A stretch of 64,000 nt of DNA from Glaciecola sp964195425 (GTDB taxonomy: Bacteria; Pseudomonadota; Gammaproteobacteria; Enterobacterales; Alteromonadaceae), in assembly GCA_964195425.1 (NCBI GenBank), contig CAXMOM010000031.1, positions 124,001 to 188,000 of the forward strand, in the 5' to 3' direction. The notes under the pieces were generated by a model. That model ran no database searches, was not told the origin of the DNA, and was given only the letters and a program-made list of their open reading frames with translations. The first letter of the stretch is position 1. Each line of letters begins with the position of its first letter. The translations under genes and the position numbers were made by a program. Positions 1 through 10,238 of this stretch are shown in pieces.

Positions 1-903
1 ATCTTCAATTATGGAAATAAAATAATTAGGCTGATGATTAATGTTTCTTACTAGGCTCATTGTTAGGTTCACCCACACAATATTACCACTACGATTATAA
101 TAACGATTTTCGTTTGAGTAAGTTTTGATCTCATCGCTAAGGAGCCGCTTTCTGGCAGTTTTATTCATCGTTAAGTCGTCTGGATGTGTAAGGTCTTGAG
201 ACGCTTTAGATAAAAGCTCTTCTTGCGAATATCCAACAATAAAACACAGCTTTTTGTTAACCTCCAACAATGCTCCATCCAAACTCACACGAGCGACGCC
301 TACCGCTGCTTGCTCAAAAATACTTCTAAACTTGTTATCACTTGCTTGCAACTCGGTTTCTATTTGCTTGTTGCTAGATACATCCGTCATGGTTAGCCAA
401 TATTCGCCAGCCTCCATGGCAATTATCTGAAGAAGACCCCAAAAGACAACGCCATCGTTTCGTACCAAACGTATCTCAAAATGTTGTGGAGCATCTGACT
501 CAATAACGGTCATGAGCTTATCATAAAAACCGATCTGGTCATCTTTTACCAGTATTTGAGAGATAGGCGCTTTTATTAATGTATCGCGACTAATTCCTAT
601 CATTCTGGCCGCGAACAGGTTGCACTCTTTAATTAATCGTTTGTTATCAAGTGTTATATAGCCAATTGGTGCCAAATCATATAGATCAAAATAACGGGCT
701 TGAGAAACTCCAAGTTGCTGTTGCGCAATTCGCAGTTCTTCGTTCTGCATCTCCAACTCGACCTGATGCACCAACAGCTCGTGAAGAAGTTGCTTTGCTT
801 CTGAGGAAGGATCTGGAATTAGGCCCTCGCCTTTGTTTATGTCAAGTAATCTCTCGGCACGTTGACGTAAATCATAATCCTTGTGGGCTAGTCCGTTATT
901 CAT
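1..903 (-). CDS. PAS-domain signalling protein, 3' end beyond the window
   Basis: An open frame of 301 codons runs from an ATG at 903 off the left edge of the window, so the C-terminal output domain is not visible. The first 70 or so residues are a charged helical segment (LLHELLVHQVELEMQNEELR) usual in PAS sensors that sit beside CheB/CheR fusions. Two PAS domains follow, at roughly residues 75-190 and 195-301; the first has the typical start YDLAPIGYITLD and the second FRSIFEQAAVGVARV. The gene begins 14 bases after the stop of the CheB/CheR gene, which suggests one transcript and a shared signalling pathway. The output could be a histidine kinase or a GGDEF domain; this cannot be decided here. 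Confidence 0.8.
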   Translation of the reverse strand, partial: MNNGLAHKDYDLRQRAERLLDINKGEGLIPDPSSEAKQLLHELLVHQVELEMQNEELRIAQQQLGVSQARYFDLYDLAPIGYITLDNKRLIKECNLFAARMIGISRDTLIKAPISQILVKDDQIGFYDKLMTVIESDAPQHFEIRLVRNDGVVFWGLLQIIAMEAGEYWLTMTDVSSNKQIETELQASDNKFRSIFEQAAVGVARVSLDGALLEVNKKLCFIVGYSQEELLSKASQDLTHPDDLTMNKTARKRLLSDEIKTYSNENRYYNRSGNIVWVNLTMSLVRNINHQPNYFISIIED

Positions 904-917
904 GTTTTAATTTTCCG

Positions 918-3908
918 TTACTTGTTTTCTCTGTGTAATCGCTCGGTAGTGGCAATTGCATATACCTCTCCAGTCTCATTTACGAGCTCTGTGGCTGTAA
1001 GCCAGACGTTAATGACCGAGCCGTCTTTAGTGACGCGTTTCGTAAAATACGTCTCTAGAACTTCTTTCTGGCTTAACTGCCTGACCTTTCTTAACTCTTC
1101 ACCGTTCTGATCTTTATAAAACAGCTTGGCAATGTTGAACGTCAAGGCCTCTTTTTCACTCCAACCATACAATCTATAGGCAGCGTTATTCCACGCCATA
1201 ATGTTACCCTTTAAATCTTGTAATAGAATTGCATCATTGGCATCGCGCGGAACAGCAGCGAGACGCAACTGATCATTGGCTTTTTCGAGTGATAGCTCTG
1301 CCTTCTTGTGCTCAGTGACATTGATGAAATTTACTACCGCACCCTCAATTCTATTGTCGGTGGTGCGGTAGGGGAGCATTCGCAGCATATAATAGCTACC
1401 GTCTTTTGTCTGTACTTCGATATCTCGCGGAATTAGGCTGTGTAACATAGCCTGAAGGTCTTCATCGAGCTGATTATAGTCGCACAAAGTTGAGGTGAAG
1501 TGCATCAAGGGGCGGCCAATATCTGACTCAACTAAACTGATAATATTGGTCAATCCGGGCGTAAAACGCAATATGTTGAGCTTTAGATCGACAAATATGG
1601 TGGCAATCCCGGTTCCAACGACTAGGTTATTCATATCGTTATTAAGATGAGCCGACTCCAGTGCTTTGCTTTGCAACTCAGCGTTGGTGGTCGCTAGTTC
1701 TTCGTTTATCGATTGTATCTCTTCTTTGGATGTCTCAAGCTCTTCATTTGTCGATTGCAACTCTTCGTTAATCGACTGCAGTTCCTCGTTCGCTGATTTA
1801 AGCTCCTCTAAGCCAGACTGTTGCTCCTCGCTAGCACTTTGAATAAAGTTATCCTTGTCTTGCAAGGCCTGCTCTAGTTTAGCTATTCGTGCATCGGCCT
1901 CTGGAATTCCGGTAGTGACCGAAGCGTTAGCTGAGCCCTCAAGCTGAACCTCTGCTTTTTCTAGTACCACCATGAATAAGGTGCTTGTAGATTCCTTAGT
2001 TAGGCTGGTCTTGACAGGACTTACACTCAGGTTTACCGTGCTAAAATCACCATTGGTTTTAACGCGTAAACCTAAGCTGCGCACCGTGCCGTTTTCTGAG
2101 GCTGCTTTATGTAACCCAACTATTAATTCGGGCTGCAAGCCTTCGCGCGCCATTCGCAATATATTGTATGAGTTAGGCCCTCCAGTAACAGGTTCAAGAT
2201 ACGCGCCAGCACGGCCATGTAGATAGAGAATATCGCCTTTCTGGTTAACCAAAATACCGGCTTGAATTACCTGTTTTAGCATTGCCTTCTCAGCTAGTTC
2301 TTGCAAAGGAGTATTGTATGGCAGATCCTCTAAGCTGTCGGCTTCTCCCGTTTCAATGAGCGGCATAGACAAGGTCGCAGACGGATATTTAGCAACATAA
2401 TCATCGGTTTTACGCTTATAAAGTTTTTGTTTACGCTCAAGTGTAATAAACATCGAGCTCATTTCACCGAGAGTTTCTGAGGTTCCCAAAAACAGAAGTC
2501 CACCTGGCTTCAAGGCATATTGGAATAGCGAAATTACTTTCTTTTGTAAGGGTTGCTCCATATAAATTAGAAGGTTGCGACAAGAAATTAGATCGAGTTT
2601 GGAGAAAGGCGGATCTTTGATGACATCCTGCTCGGAAAAAATAATCATGTTGCGAATTTGTTTGTGGATGCGATACGCTTTAGTTTTAACATCAAAACTG
2701 AAGTAACGTGCTAAACGACTTGGTGTTAAATCATTCGCAATACTTTGTGGAAAGAAGCCCTGTCGGGCCTGCTCAATCGCCAAATTATTAATATCACTAG
2801 CGAAAATCTGAATTTTAAAACCATTAGGGACACCGTTATGAGGCAACACCTCCAACTGTTCTTGTAGCATAATAGCAATAGAGTAAGCTTCTTCGCCGGT
2901 AGAGCAACCGCATACCCACACCCTGAATTCACTGCCGTTAGTCTTATTGTTAAATAAGCCTGGGGTGATCACTTTCTCTAGTTCTGCAAAGGCTAGAGGA
3001 TCACGGAAAAAACTAGTCACACCAATTAATAAATCCCTGAACAACTCATTAATTTCTTCAGGCGTTTGCTGCATATATTTGACATAGTCTTCTAGCTTTG
3101 CAATTTGATGAACAGCCATGCGCCGTTCAATGCGACGATTAATGGTACTTTGCTTATATTCAGAAAAATCGTGGCCTGTTTGGGCCCGTAACAGGACGAA
3201 TAACTTTTTCAAAAAATTTTCTGCTTGTGACAAATGTTTAGCGACCGGTATTTTTGCTTGGCCCAAGGTATGTTGTGTATAGGCAATGAGTTGCGAAGGC
3301 ATATCTTGTGGTGGCAATACATAGTCAACAAGTCCGGTACTAGCTGCGCTACTAGGCATGCCGTCAAATTCGCAAGATTCTGGGGTTTGCGCCATGGCCA
3401 TACCGCCTTCACCTTTTATTTCCCGTAGGCCAAGCGTACCGTCACTTCCCGTGCCAGAAAGGATGATGCAGATTGCTCTCTCATGAAGATCTTGTGCCAA
3501 AGAACGGAATAGAAAATCAATAGGGAATCGCTGACCTCGCGGAACCACAGGTTCCAACAGTTGTAATGAGCCCTTGATAAAAGCCATGTCTCTATTGGGC
3601 GGAATGATATAAACGCTGTTTGGTCTAACAAGGACACCATCCTCGACTTCGACTACCGACATTTGCGTATAGCGTTGCAGCAGTTCAGTAAGGATGCTCT
3701 TGTGATCCGGCGCTAAATGCTGAACTAATACGAAGGCCATATCCAAATTTTTATTCGAAGGCATCCCAGAAAAAAAACTTTCTAAAGCTGCCAAGCCACC
3801 TGCAGAAGCACCAATCCCTATAATTGGGAAACCGAATTTAGTGTCACTCACAACTTTTTCGGCATCTTTTATAGGTGTTATGGGCTGTTTACTCTTTTTG
3901 CTTACCAT
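918..3908 (-). CDS. CheB-CheR-PAS fusion chemotaxis/signalling protein
   Basis: A 996-residue multidomain protein. Residues about 28-210 are a CheB methylesterase domain with the catalytic serine in GIGASAGG, the histidine in QHLAPDH and the aspartate in GTGSDGTLG. Residues about 235-500 are a CheR methyltransferase domain with the SAM-binding loop CSTGEEAYSIA and the motif SCRNLLIY. A long Glu/Gln/Ser-rich coiled coil follows at about 640-720, then two PAS domains to the C terminus. There is no receiver domain before CheB, so methylesterase activity is not controlled by phosphorylation in the usual way. Such fusions are thought to act in sensory adaptation or stress signalling rather than classical chemotaxis. 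It probably forms an operon with the PAS protein 14 bases downstream. Confidence 0.93.
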   Translation of the reverse strand: MVSKKSKQPITPIKDAEKVVSDTKFGFPIIGIGASAGGLAALESFFSGMPSNKNLDMAFVLVQHLAPDHKSILTELLQRYTQMSVVEVEDGVLVRPNSVYIIPPNRDMAFIKGSLQLLEPVVPRGQRFPIDFLFRSLAQDLHERAICIILSGTGSDGTLGLREIKGEGGMAMAQTPESCEFDGMPSSAASTGLVDYVLPPQDMPSQLIAYTQHTLGQAKIPVAKHLSQAENFLKKLFVLLRAQTGHDFSEYKQSTINRRIERRMAVHQIAKLEDYVKYMQQTPEEINELFRDLLIGVTSFFRDPLAFAELEKVITPGLFNNKTNGSEFRVWVCGCSTGEEAYSIAIMLQEQLEVLPHNGVPNGFKIQIFASDINNLAIEQARQGFFPQSIANDLTPSRLARYFSFDVKTKAYRIHKQIRNMIIFSEQDVIKDPPFSKLDLISCRNLLIYMEQPLQKKVISLFQYALKPGGLLFLGTSETLGEMSSMFITLERKQKLYKRKTDDYVAKYPSATLSMPLIETGEADSLEDLPYNTPLQELAEKAMLKQVIQAGILVNQKGDILYLHGRAGAYLEPVTGGPNSYNILRMAREGLQPELIVGLHKAASENGTVRSLGLRVKTNGDFSTVNLSVSPVKTSLTKESTSTLFMVVLEKAEVQLEGSANASVTTGIPEADARIAKLEQALQDKDNFIQSASEEQQSGLEELKSANEELQSINEELQSTNEELETSKEEIQSINEELATTNAELQSKALESAHLNNDMNNLVVGTGIATIFVDLKLNILRFTPGLTNIISLVESDIGRPLMHFTSTLCDYNQLDEDLQAMLHSLIPRDIEVQTKDGSYYMLRMLPYRTTDNRIEGAVVNFINVTEHKKAELSLEKANDQLRLAAVPRDANDAILLQDLKGNIMAWNNAAYRLYGWSEKEALTFNIAKLFYKDQNGEELRKVRQLSQKEVLETYFTKRVTKDGSVINVWLTATELVNETGEVYAIATTERLHRENK

Positions 3909-4218
3909 GCGCTAAAACCTTCTGATACTTTTAAAGACCATCTAATGATAGTCCCTTACGAGAGTTTGTTTGATTTCACCATCTTTCTACCACTAATGTA
4001 GCGTGTCTAAGAAGGCCAATACTTTTAGTTGTTTAAACATAACGCCGTTAGACAGAAATTAACAGTCAATTAAACCATATAATAGAACAATCTAAGGGTG
4101 GAGAACGGGCCTTACCCGTCCATTTGATTGATATAGATGTTAAGGAAAACTTAAAACAATCATAGGCGAGCGCTAAGCATTACATTAGGATTTCGCTATT
4201 TTCACTATTCATTGCACT
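3909..4218. other. intergenic region, 310 bases
   Basis: No convincing gene. It lies upstream of the CheB/CheR gene and downstream of the GGDEF-EAL gene, both on the minus strand, so it should hold the promoter of the former and the end of the latter transcript. A short GC-rich hairpin (ACGGG, loop CCTTA, CCCGT, near 4107-4121) is visible without a T tract. Confidence 0.5.
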
Positions 4219-6324
4219 TCAGGATTGACGACTGAGGGGTAAATGCTTAGTGTTCGCCAACTGATAATCTTGGTACCACAGTAGCAGTTTAGGCACTGTC
4301 ATGGGCCGAGCAAGAAGGTAGCCTTGGCCAATATCACAAGAAAAGGCCTTTAATATTTCAAGCTGCGCCGATGTTTCGATACCTTCCGCAACAACTTTAA
4401 CCGATAGCTTGTGCGCCAACTTAATAATTGAACTTATAATCTGTCGCGATCTGCCGTCCTTTGTAATTTGCGCCACAAATGTACGGTCGAGTTTAATAAC
4501 GTCAACTTCCAGCTTCACTAGATGCTCTAAGCTAGCAAACCCAGTGCCAAAGTCGTCAAGTGCTAAACGAAAACCAGCGCTGCGCATATCGAAAAGTTTA
4601 CGATTTAAATCGCCGCTGAAGCGATCGAGAACTACATCTTCAGTAACTTCTATTTCAATATCTTGTGGTGTTAGACCAAAAGCGTTTATTTGTTCTATCA
4701 GTTCTGCCGCGTCGGCGAGGCTTTTTAACTCAACATCCATTAAGTTTATCGACAAACTGTGTATAGGTGTTCCGGCAAGGCGCAGCTCTTTGAAGCCCTC
4801 CATTGCGCGTCCCCGTATAATTTCACCAATGAATGCGCCATAGCCATGGGAAATGGCGAGTTTAAGGAACTGATCTGGGGCAACTCGGCCTAATACAGGG
4901 TGATTCCATCGCACAAGCGCTTCACATCCTGTTATCTCTTGTGTTTGCAAATTAATAAGCGGCTGAAATTCTATAAATAAGCCATCGAGATCTTCTTTGC
5001 GTTCGAGGCTTTTTAAAATGACTTTATCGCGTTCAATATCATCGCGCTGGGACTGTAAAAATGGTTGAATAGTCCCACGGTCTGTCTCTTTGGCTAATCT
5101 GAGCGCATAAATTGCCGCTTGCAATAGCTCGTTTATGTTCGTTGCATCTTCGGGGTAATTGGCCATGCCGACTGTTGCAGTAATAAACAGCGGCCTACCT
5201 TTAAATTCGATTGGTTGTATGACCATTTGTAGAATTTTTTCAGTCTGTTGAATCGCCCATTCTTGTCCATTCTCATGTGTAAATATTAGCGCGAATTCAT
5301 CGCCACCCAATCTCGCCACTTGCATAGTATTGCTTATAAGAGGGCTTAAGCGTTTTCCGATTTCACTGATCACGGCATCTCCTGCTATATGACCATGACT
5401 GTGGTTTACTTCTTTGAACCAGTCCAGATCAAGTGCAATGAGCGATACACAATCTTGATGTTTCTGCGCGTTCTCAACGATCTTAGCGAATCGCGCTGTA
5501 AAGGCCTGTCGATTCGGCAGGCCGGTAAGATTATCGATATGAGCCTTAATATCTAGATCACTAGCTTGCTTAGCTAATTGATTAGTAAGGGGGCGGAAGA
5601 TGAAGAGTATTTGGCAAATGAGTAATATAATAATGATAGCGGTATTAGCTTTTACAATCGTCGACGTGAAAATTAGCTCATCTTCGGCGTATATCTGAAA
5701 TAGCTTTACGGCTTCGTCTAACTGATAAAGCAGCGGACCATTAGCTATAGTGCTTATTTTATCCATTAGTACTTTGTTAGTCGAACCTGTATCAACAAAC
5801 ACGTGGACCAATTCATTAAACTGCATTAATTGTTCGTGTAGTTTTACTGGCTCACTAAAATAATGAGTTTCTAATAATGAATATTCTTGGTCAGCGCTTC
5901 TTAGCTGATCTAAAAAAAGGGAAAGACGGGCCTGCTGCGTTTCCATTTGATGTAAACTTGCAAGAAGTAATACCCCTGATTGTGCGTCGTCGACGCTTTT
6001 ATCTTCAAAGTAAGTTATTTTTGTTAATACAGCAATTCTTTGCAATAGCATTCGTTGCGAGCCCGCTACATTTATTATCTCGGAATTACTATTTTGTTTG
6101 GAAATGGAATTGTAGAGAAGGGTATTACCAATGATTGTTATAAGAAAGACAAGCAAAATCGCAGCCAAATATCGCTGTGTTACATATTTACCAACCCGAA
6201 GGTGGTTGAGCCTATTGCTTTTTATTTTTTCAGCATGCACAAAATTACCAAATAACGTAATTATTGGCGAAAATATATTTACAATAGACATCCGTCTTTC
6301 GGTTACCGCACGATTTTCTGCCAT
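4219..6324 (-). CDS. membrane-bound GGDEF-EAL protein with PilJ-type sensor
   Basis: A 701-residue cyclic-di-GMP enzyme. After a first membrane segment near residues 53-72 comes a periplasmic domain with the GSQRMLLQRIA motif typical of the type IV pilus methyl-accepting (PilJ-like) domain, then a second membrane segment near 225-243. The diguanylate cyclase domain (about 262-425) has an intact RLGGDEF signature. The phosphodiesterase domain (about 440-690) has an intact EALVRW motif and DDFGTGFAS. Both activities are therefore possible; which dominates cannot be read from sequence. The start at 6324 has no clear ribosome site, and a second ATG eleven codons in is an alternative. The neighbouring chemoreceptor and CheB/CheR gene suggest a motility or surface-attachment input. 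Confidence 0.92.
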   Translation of the reverse strand: MAENRAVTERRMSIVNIFSPIITLFGNFVHAEKIKSNRLNHLRVGKYVTQRYLAAILLVFLITIIGNTLLYNSISKQNSNSEIINVAGSQRMLLQRIAVLTKITYFEDKSVDDAQSGVLLLASLHQMETQQARLSLFLDQLRSADQEYSLLETHYFSEPVKLHEQLMQFNELVHVFVDTGSTNKVLMDKISTIANGPLLYQLDEAVKLFQIYAEDELIFTSTIVKANTAIIIILLICQILFIFRPLTNQLAKQASDLDIKAHIDNLTGLPNRQAFTARFAKIVENAQKHQDCVSLIALDLDWFKEVNHSHGHIAGDAVISEIGKRLSPLISNTMQVARLGGDEFALIFTHENGQEWAIQQTEKILQMVIQPIEFKGRPLFITATVGMANYPEDATNINELLQAAIYALRLAKETDRGTIQPFLQSQRDDIERDKVILKSLERKEDLDGLFIEFQPLINLQTQEITGCEALVRWNHPVLGRVAPDQFLKLAISHGYGAFIGEIIRGRAMEGFKELRLAGTPIHSLSINLMDVELKSLADAAELIEQINAFGLTPQDIEIEVTEDVVLDRFSGDLNRKLFDMRSAGFRLALDDFGTGFASLEHLVKLEVDVIKLDRTFVAQITKDGRSRQIISSIIKLAHKLSVKVVAEGIETSAQLEILKAFSCDIGQGYLLARPMTVPKLLLWYQDYQLANTKHLPLSRQS

Positions 6325-6420
6325 ACCAAATTATCACACAAAATATATTTGATAAAATGAGTATAACTACGCGAAATGGAAAGCAAATATATATAAGGTA
6401 TCAAAATGGGCAAGTGACAG

Positions 6421-8430
6421 CTACAGTTTGTATCCCCTTACTGAATCGCCTAATACCAAGCCGTTTGCCTCAATATTATCGAATATGTTTGTTAATTCGC
6501 CAATGGCTTTTAACTCTCTAGTTGCAGCACCTAGTACTTGTTTTGCTTGTTCTGAGACTTGCACTGCGGTCACTGTTTGTTCTTCAGAAGCGCTTGCAAA
6601 TTGACTTGCTTGTAGACCCACTTGTGACGCTTGTTCAAATAATTTAGTCGACAAGGTTTTTGCTTTGCTAACGGTCTCAAGCGCATTAGAAATTGAATTT
6701 CGACCATCATCAACTGCATTGACTACGCCGGTACTAGCTTGCTGGAGGTTTTTCAGTAAATCGGCTATTTGTACTGTAGCTTTTTGACTATTTAAGGCCA
6801 AATTTCTTACTTCATCGGCGACTACTGCGAAACCGCGCCCATGTTCGCCTGCTCTTGCCGCTTCTATAGCCGCATTTAAAGCCAATAAATTAGTTTGTTC
6901 AGAGATGCTGTTAATACTCTCCAATATATTCGATATTTGGGTGACTTGCTCGTTCGTTGACGCCGCTTTTCCAGATATGTCATCCATGTTGTCAGATACA
7001 CGGGAAATAGATAATTCACTTGCCTTTGTAAGCTGCATAGACTCATCAAGTTGGCTTGTTAGGGCATCACTTGCGTCTTTGGTGTTAACGGCAGTTTGTG
7101 CAATACTTGCGCTAACACTTGACATTTCATCAACAGCCGAAACGATTCCCCTAGCAATCATTTGTGTGCCTGAAGCATCTTCAATAACCACATTCCTTGA
7201 CACTTTAAATGCTTCGGTCAATTCTGTATTTTTGGAGGTAGCATCTGATACAGAAACTATTAGATCTTTTAAGGTGCCAATACTTCTACTGATGGAGCGA
7301 GAAATATCACCTAATTCATCTTTTGAATTAATTTGGAAATCTACCGTTAAATCGCGCTCATCAGACATATACTCTAATTTGTTTATTAATAAACTTAGAT
7401 TGTTTTTCAAGGAGCTGACTAAATATAGATTAATACAAATTAGTGCAAGCAAGAGAAAACTGATTGCGATAACTTTAATATATATCCAAAATCTAGCAGA
7501 GGATTCACTCGACTCGGCTAACAAAAGATTTTGTGCCCATTGATTGTCTAGCAGACCCTTTATTTTAACAATTTCTGAAGTTGCAGTAGCAAACCAATCT
7601 TCGCTACTAATAGGGCTATTTGTGCTATCGAAATTATCGCCGCTGCTTAGAATATAGTTGTGTGTATTATTAATATTAGTCGCGTCGCTTGAATCCACTA
7701 TTTGTGTGAACTCAGCTAATGAAAGGTCTGAGAGCAGCACCGAAAGCGCCTGTTGTTTAGTACTCATTTCTTCTACGTAAAATCCAACTTGGCCTTTATT
7801 GAAAACAGATAAACTGTTGGTTGCCAAAATACCGTTAATTTTACCCCTGGCTTGGCCTGCTCGCTCCTTTAACCATGACAAATTGATAGCAATGGTAATG
7901 CCAGCTTGTTGATTTTGATAACTGTTATAACTACGAATGAGTTCCATTGCGTCAATCGCCAAACGGTTAACCTGAGAATAATACAAGAAAGCATTTTGGC
8001 CCTGAATTTGATTAACCTGCAAACGAATGCTATTACGAACTTGTAACGTTTTTTGCAGCAAGCTAAGTTTTTCAACAAAACCTAAGTCAATATACCTTTG
8101 ATCTGAAGCTATTAATGATTCTAGTTTTGCGACCGCGTCTTCAGCTTTTATCCGCTGTTGCAGCACTTTACTTCGTCGTTCTTCATTTGGCGCACCCAAA
8201 AACCCCGCGGTTAACCCTCTTTCAACTGCAAAATTATGTGCTACAGCATCAAGTTTAGACATCAGTTTTGTGGTCAGGTTAGATACTTGGGTTGTTTCAA
8301 GCGAAGAAAATGACTGGTTGATACTGCTAATACCTAACACTAAGATAATAATGACTGACAGCGTCATTGAAATGAGAGTTACCATAATAATAGATAACTT
8401 AGCTAATTTATTGGTCATTGTTGTACTCAC
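6421..8430 (-). CDS. methyl-accepting chemotaxis protein with NIT sensor domain
   Basis: A 669-residue chemoreceptor. Membrane segment 1 lies at about residues 12-34. The periplasmic region carries the nitrate/nitrite-sensing (NIT) motif FAVERGLTAGFLG near residue 60. Membrane segment 2 is near 318-338, followed by a HAMP domain and the cytoplasmic signalling domain. The conserved hairpin tip is complete (EQTNLLALNAAIEAARAGEH and VVADEVRNLA), so it should bind CheA/CheW. There is no C-terminal CheR/CheB docking pentapeptide. NIT domains are linked to nitrate or nitrite sensing in characterised proteins, but the ligand here is unknown. It sits 96 bases upstream of the GGDEF-EAL gene on the same strand. 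Confidence 0.94.
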   Translation of the reverse strand: MSTTMTNKLAKLSIIMVTLISMTLSVIIILVLGISSINQSFSSLETTQVSNLTTKLMSKLDAVAHNFAVERGLTAGFLGAPNEERRSKVLQQRIKAEDAVAKLESLIASDQRYIDLGFVEKLSLLQKTLQVRNSIRLQVNQIQGQNAFLYYSQVNRLAIDAMELIRSYNSYQNQQAGITIAINLSWLKERAGQARGKINGILATNSLSVFNKGQVGFYVEEMSTKQQALSVLLSDLSLAEFTQIVDSSDATNINNTHNYILSSGDNFDSTNSPISSEDWFATATSEIVKIKGLLDNQWAQNLLLAESSESSARFWIYIKVIAISFLLLALICINLYLVSSLKNNLSLLINKLEYMSDERDLTVDFQINSKDELGDISRSISRSIGTLKDLIVSVSDATSKNTELTEAFKVSRNVVIEDASGTQMIARGIVSAVDEMSSVSASIAQTAVNTKDASDALTSQLDESMQLTKASELSISRVSDNMDDISGKAASTNEQVTQISNILESINSISEQTNLLALNAAIEAARAGEHGRGFAVVADEVRNLALNSQKATVQIADLLKNLQQASTGVVNAVDDGRNSISNALETVSKAKTLSTKLFEQASQVGLQASQFASASEEQTVTAVQVSEQAKQVLGAATRELKAIGELTNIFDNIEANGLVLGDSVRGYKL

Positions 8431-8849
8431 GTAATAGAGGCTTATTCACAAGTCTCATTATTGGAGGTGACACAAAGTAGTTTTTTCTTAATTTTAGAAT
8501 AGATATGACTTTTTATGGATAGACCAAGATTTACCGCTACTCAATGAAGATGATTTTATCATTTTGCTACATAGTCCATCATATTGCGGGACAGTCTAAT
8601 AAATGCAGATACGGTTTTGCAATAAACATAAGCATTTCCCTTACTAAAGTCGTTTATAGGCTTCAAAAATAACACATCCAACTTTTGCAACAATAGGTAT
8701 AAATACGCTTATTACCGACTAAAGTATGATAAATGTAGAGGGTGTATTGGCTATGCTATGTGAGGCTTTTAGGAAACTTTCATTTAACAAGCAATAACGC
8801 AATTTCCCTATCCATTGGTGTTGGACCATGTTCACGGTCAATAGACTTT
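8431..8849. other. intergenic region, 419 bases
   Basis: No gene recognised on either strand. It contains the promoter side of the NIT chemoreceptor gene and the 3' flank of the decayed VCBS lipoprotein gene. It is AT-rich, with no clear hairpin terminator. Confidence 0.45.
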
Positions 8850-9695
8850 TTACGATACAAATAAAAAGGCAGCCTTATCAAGGTCATCGTCTAAACGCTT
8901 AACAGAAACCTCAATTTCACCTTGAGCAAGTGGCCCGTCGTCTCCAAGTGCATAACGTAACTCACCGGTGTCACCAGGACCTGTGTCTATGACAACGGCC
9001 ACGTTGTTCGCACCGCCTATATCAACGCCTACACCGGTAATAGTAATCACAAACTCAGCGGTAGTGCCGTCAAAAGTTTCTATAATAATAGTATCAGTTT
9101 CACGCTTGCCGTTGATAAGGGCAGCAATTACTTCATTTGCTGTATCTAGCGTATAAGTCCACGAGCCGTCTTCCATAATAGAGAGCGGGCCAAACGTTCC
9201 CATAATCGTAGACATAACAATAAAAGCTTCACCTTCATCAGGGTCAATAACGCTTACATTACCTGTTAATACTTCAGCGGTATCACTTGCAACAGCAGCC
9301 GTTAGATCAAAGAAAACAGCTGGTGTAGGCTCCACAGTGCCATCACCTGCATCAAATACTGCAACCTCAGAGTGAATAGCTAGACTGTAAAGGCTAGTAT
9401 CACCATCTAAGGTTTCGCCTACGTCATAACTTTCAAAGTCATCATTAAATACACTTACCGTCCCTGCAGTATCTGAATAAACTGCAATTTTATCAACATA
9501 GTAGGAGCCGAAAGGAATGGTTCTGTCGTTGCAAAAATTCTTGTTGGTTTGCTACTAACACGCCATCCCCAGAGTTTAGTGGTAACTCATTTTTGGCTGA
9601 ATTGCTTGAGTCATCTTGTGAGTCACCACAAGCAACAAGCATAGTAGAAAGAATAAGTGCGAGAATAAGAGTGGATGTAAACCTTTAGCAAACAT
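8850..9695 (-). pseudogene. broken lipoprotein with VCBS-type repeat
   Basis: Three reading frames together spell one secreted protein. From the ATG at 9695 a frame slip occurs within the first codons. The shifted frame gives a lipoprotein signal ending LSTMLVACGD (lipobox LVAC). A second slip lies near 9515, after LVANQQEFLQRQ. The rest reads continuously through IPFGSYYVDKIAVYSD and a VCBS-like domain (VSVIDPDEGEAFIV, GSWTYTLDTANEVIAAL) to a stop at 8850. VCBS domains occur in large surface or adhesive proteins and glycan-binding proteins. The short C terminus (KAAFLFVS) suggests the 3' end is also lost. The original product was probably a surface lipoprotein; no enzymatic function is visible. 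Confidence 0.75.
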
Positions 9696-9767
9696 TAACG
9701 ACTACCTAATTCCATTTCAAAAAATAAGAAAGCCCTTTGCCAACTTTCAACAAAGCGCGGTGTTTGG

Positions 9768-9866
9768 TGACATATAAGTTACGCATAAACTATCGCATAA
9801 CTTATATGTAGATGTCATCAGCGTTACGTTTTCACGACGTTAGCTGTCCCTTTCGTGCTGTTGACA
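9768..9866 (-). promoter_or_regulatory. tandem hairpins in the leader of the VCBS lipoprotein gene
   Basis: Two adjacent inverted repeats lie 75-170 bases upstream of the broken lipoprotein start. The first pairs 9770-9784 with 9795-9809 (15-base arms, one C/T difference, 10-base loop). The second pairs 9813-9822 with 9857-9866 (10-base arms, one mismatch). They overlap alternative pairings (TGACAT at 9768 with ATGTCA at 9812), which would allow two folds. This could be a structured 5' leader or a pair of protein sites. It does not match a riboswitch consensus I know. Confidence 0.4.
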
Positions 9867-10238
9867 TGATGTAACTAATATCACAACATCTTGTCAATCA
9901 AGAATTAATTTTGGTGTTACCAAAATTGATAACTATATATTTTAATTGAAGTTAATAATAAGCCAAATCAGAAGCTTATGATTATTTGTATCTATCGATT
10001 ACAGCATTATGAGTATACTCAACTTGCTATATTACCAAAATATGTTTGTTATACTTAAAAATAGGTGGGGTTAATAAATAGTGCAATCTATGAATCGGAA
10101 TTTGCGGATATTGCTGGTGTAGGGAGGTTTACTTTAACCGTCCACTTTACTAACTTTAGGCATCGTCATTATTCGTCTAGCGTGCAATAGCGCCGTTAAT
10201 AGGCCCAGAAATAGGGATAGGACAGCCCAAGCACTCTG
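9867..10238. other. intergenic region, about 370 bases
   Basis: An AT-rich stretch between the leader hairpins and the end of the broken M48 protease gene. No coding frame, hairpin terminator or RNA gene was recognised. Confidence 0.4.

Noticed and set aside
9768..9866. Cyclic-di-GMP riboswitch
   Set aside because: The conserved core of the GEMM motifs is absent; only hairpins are present.
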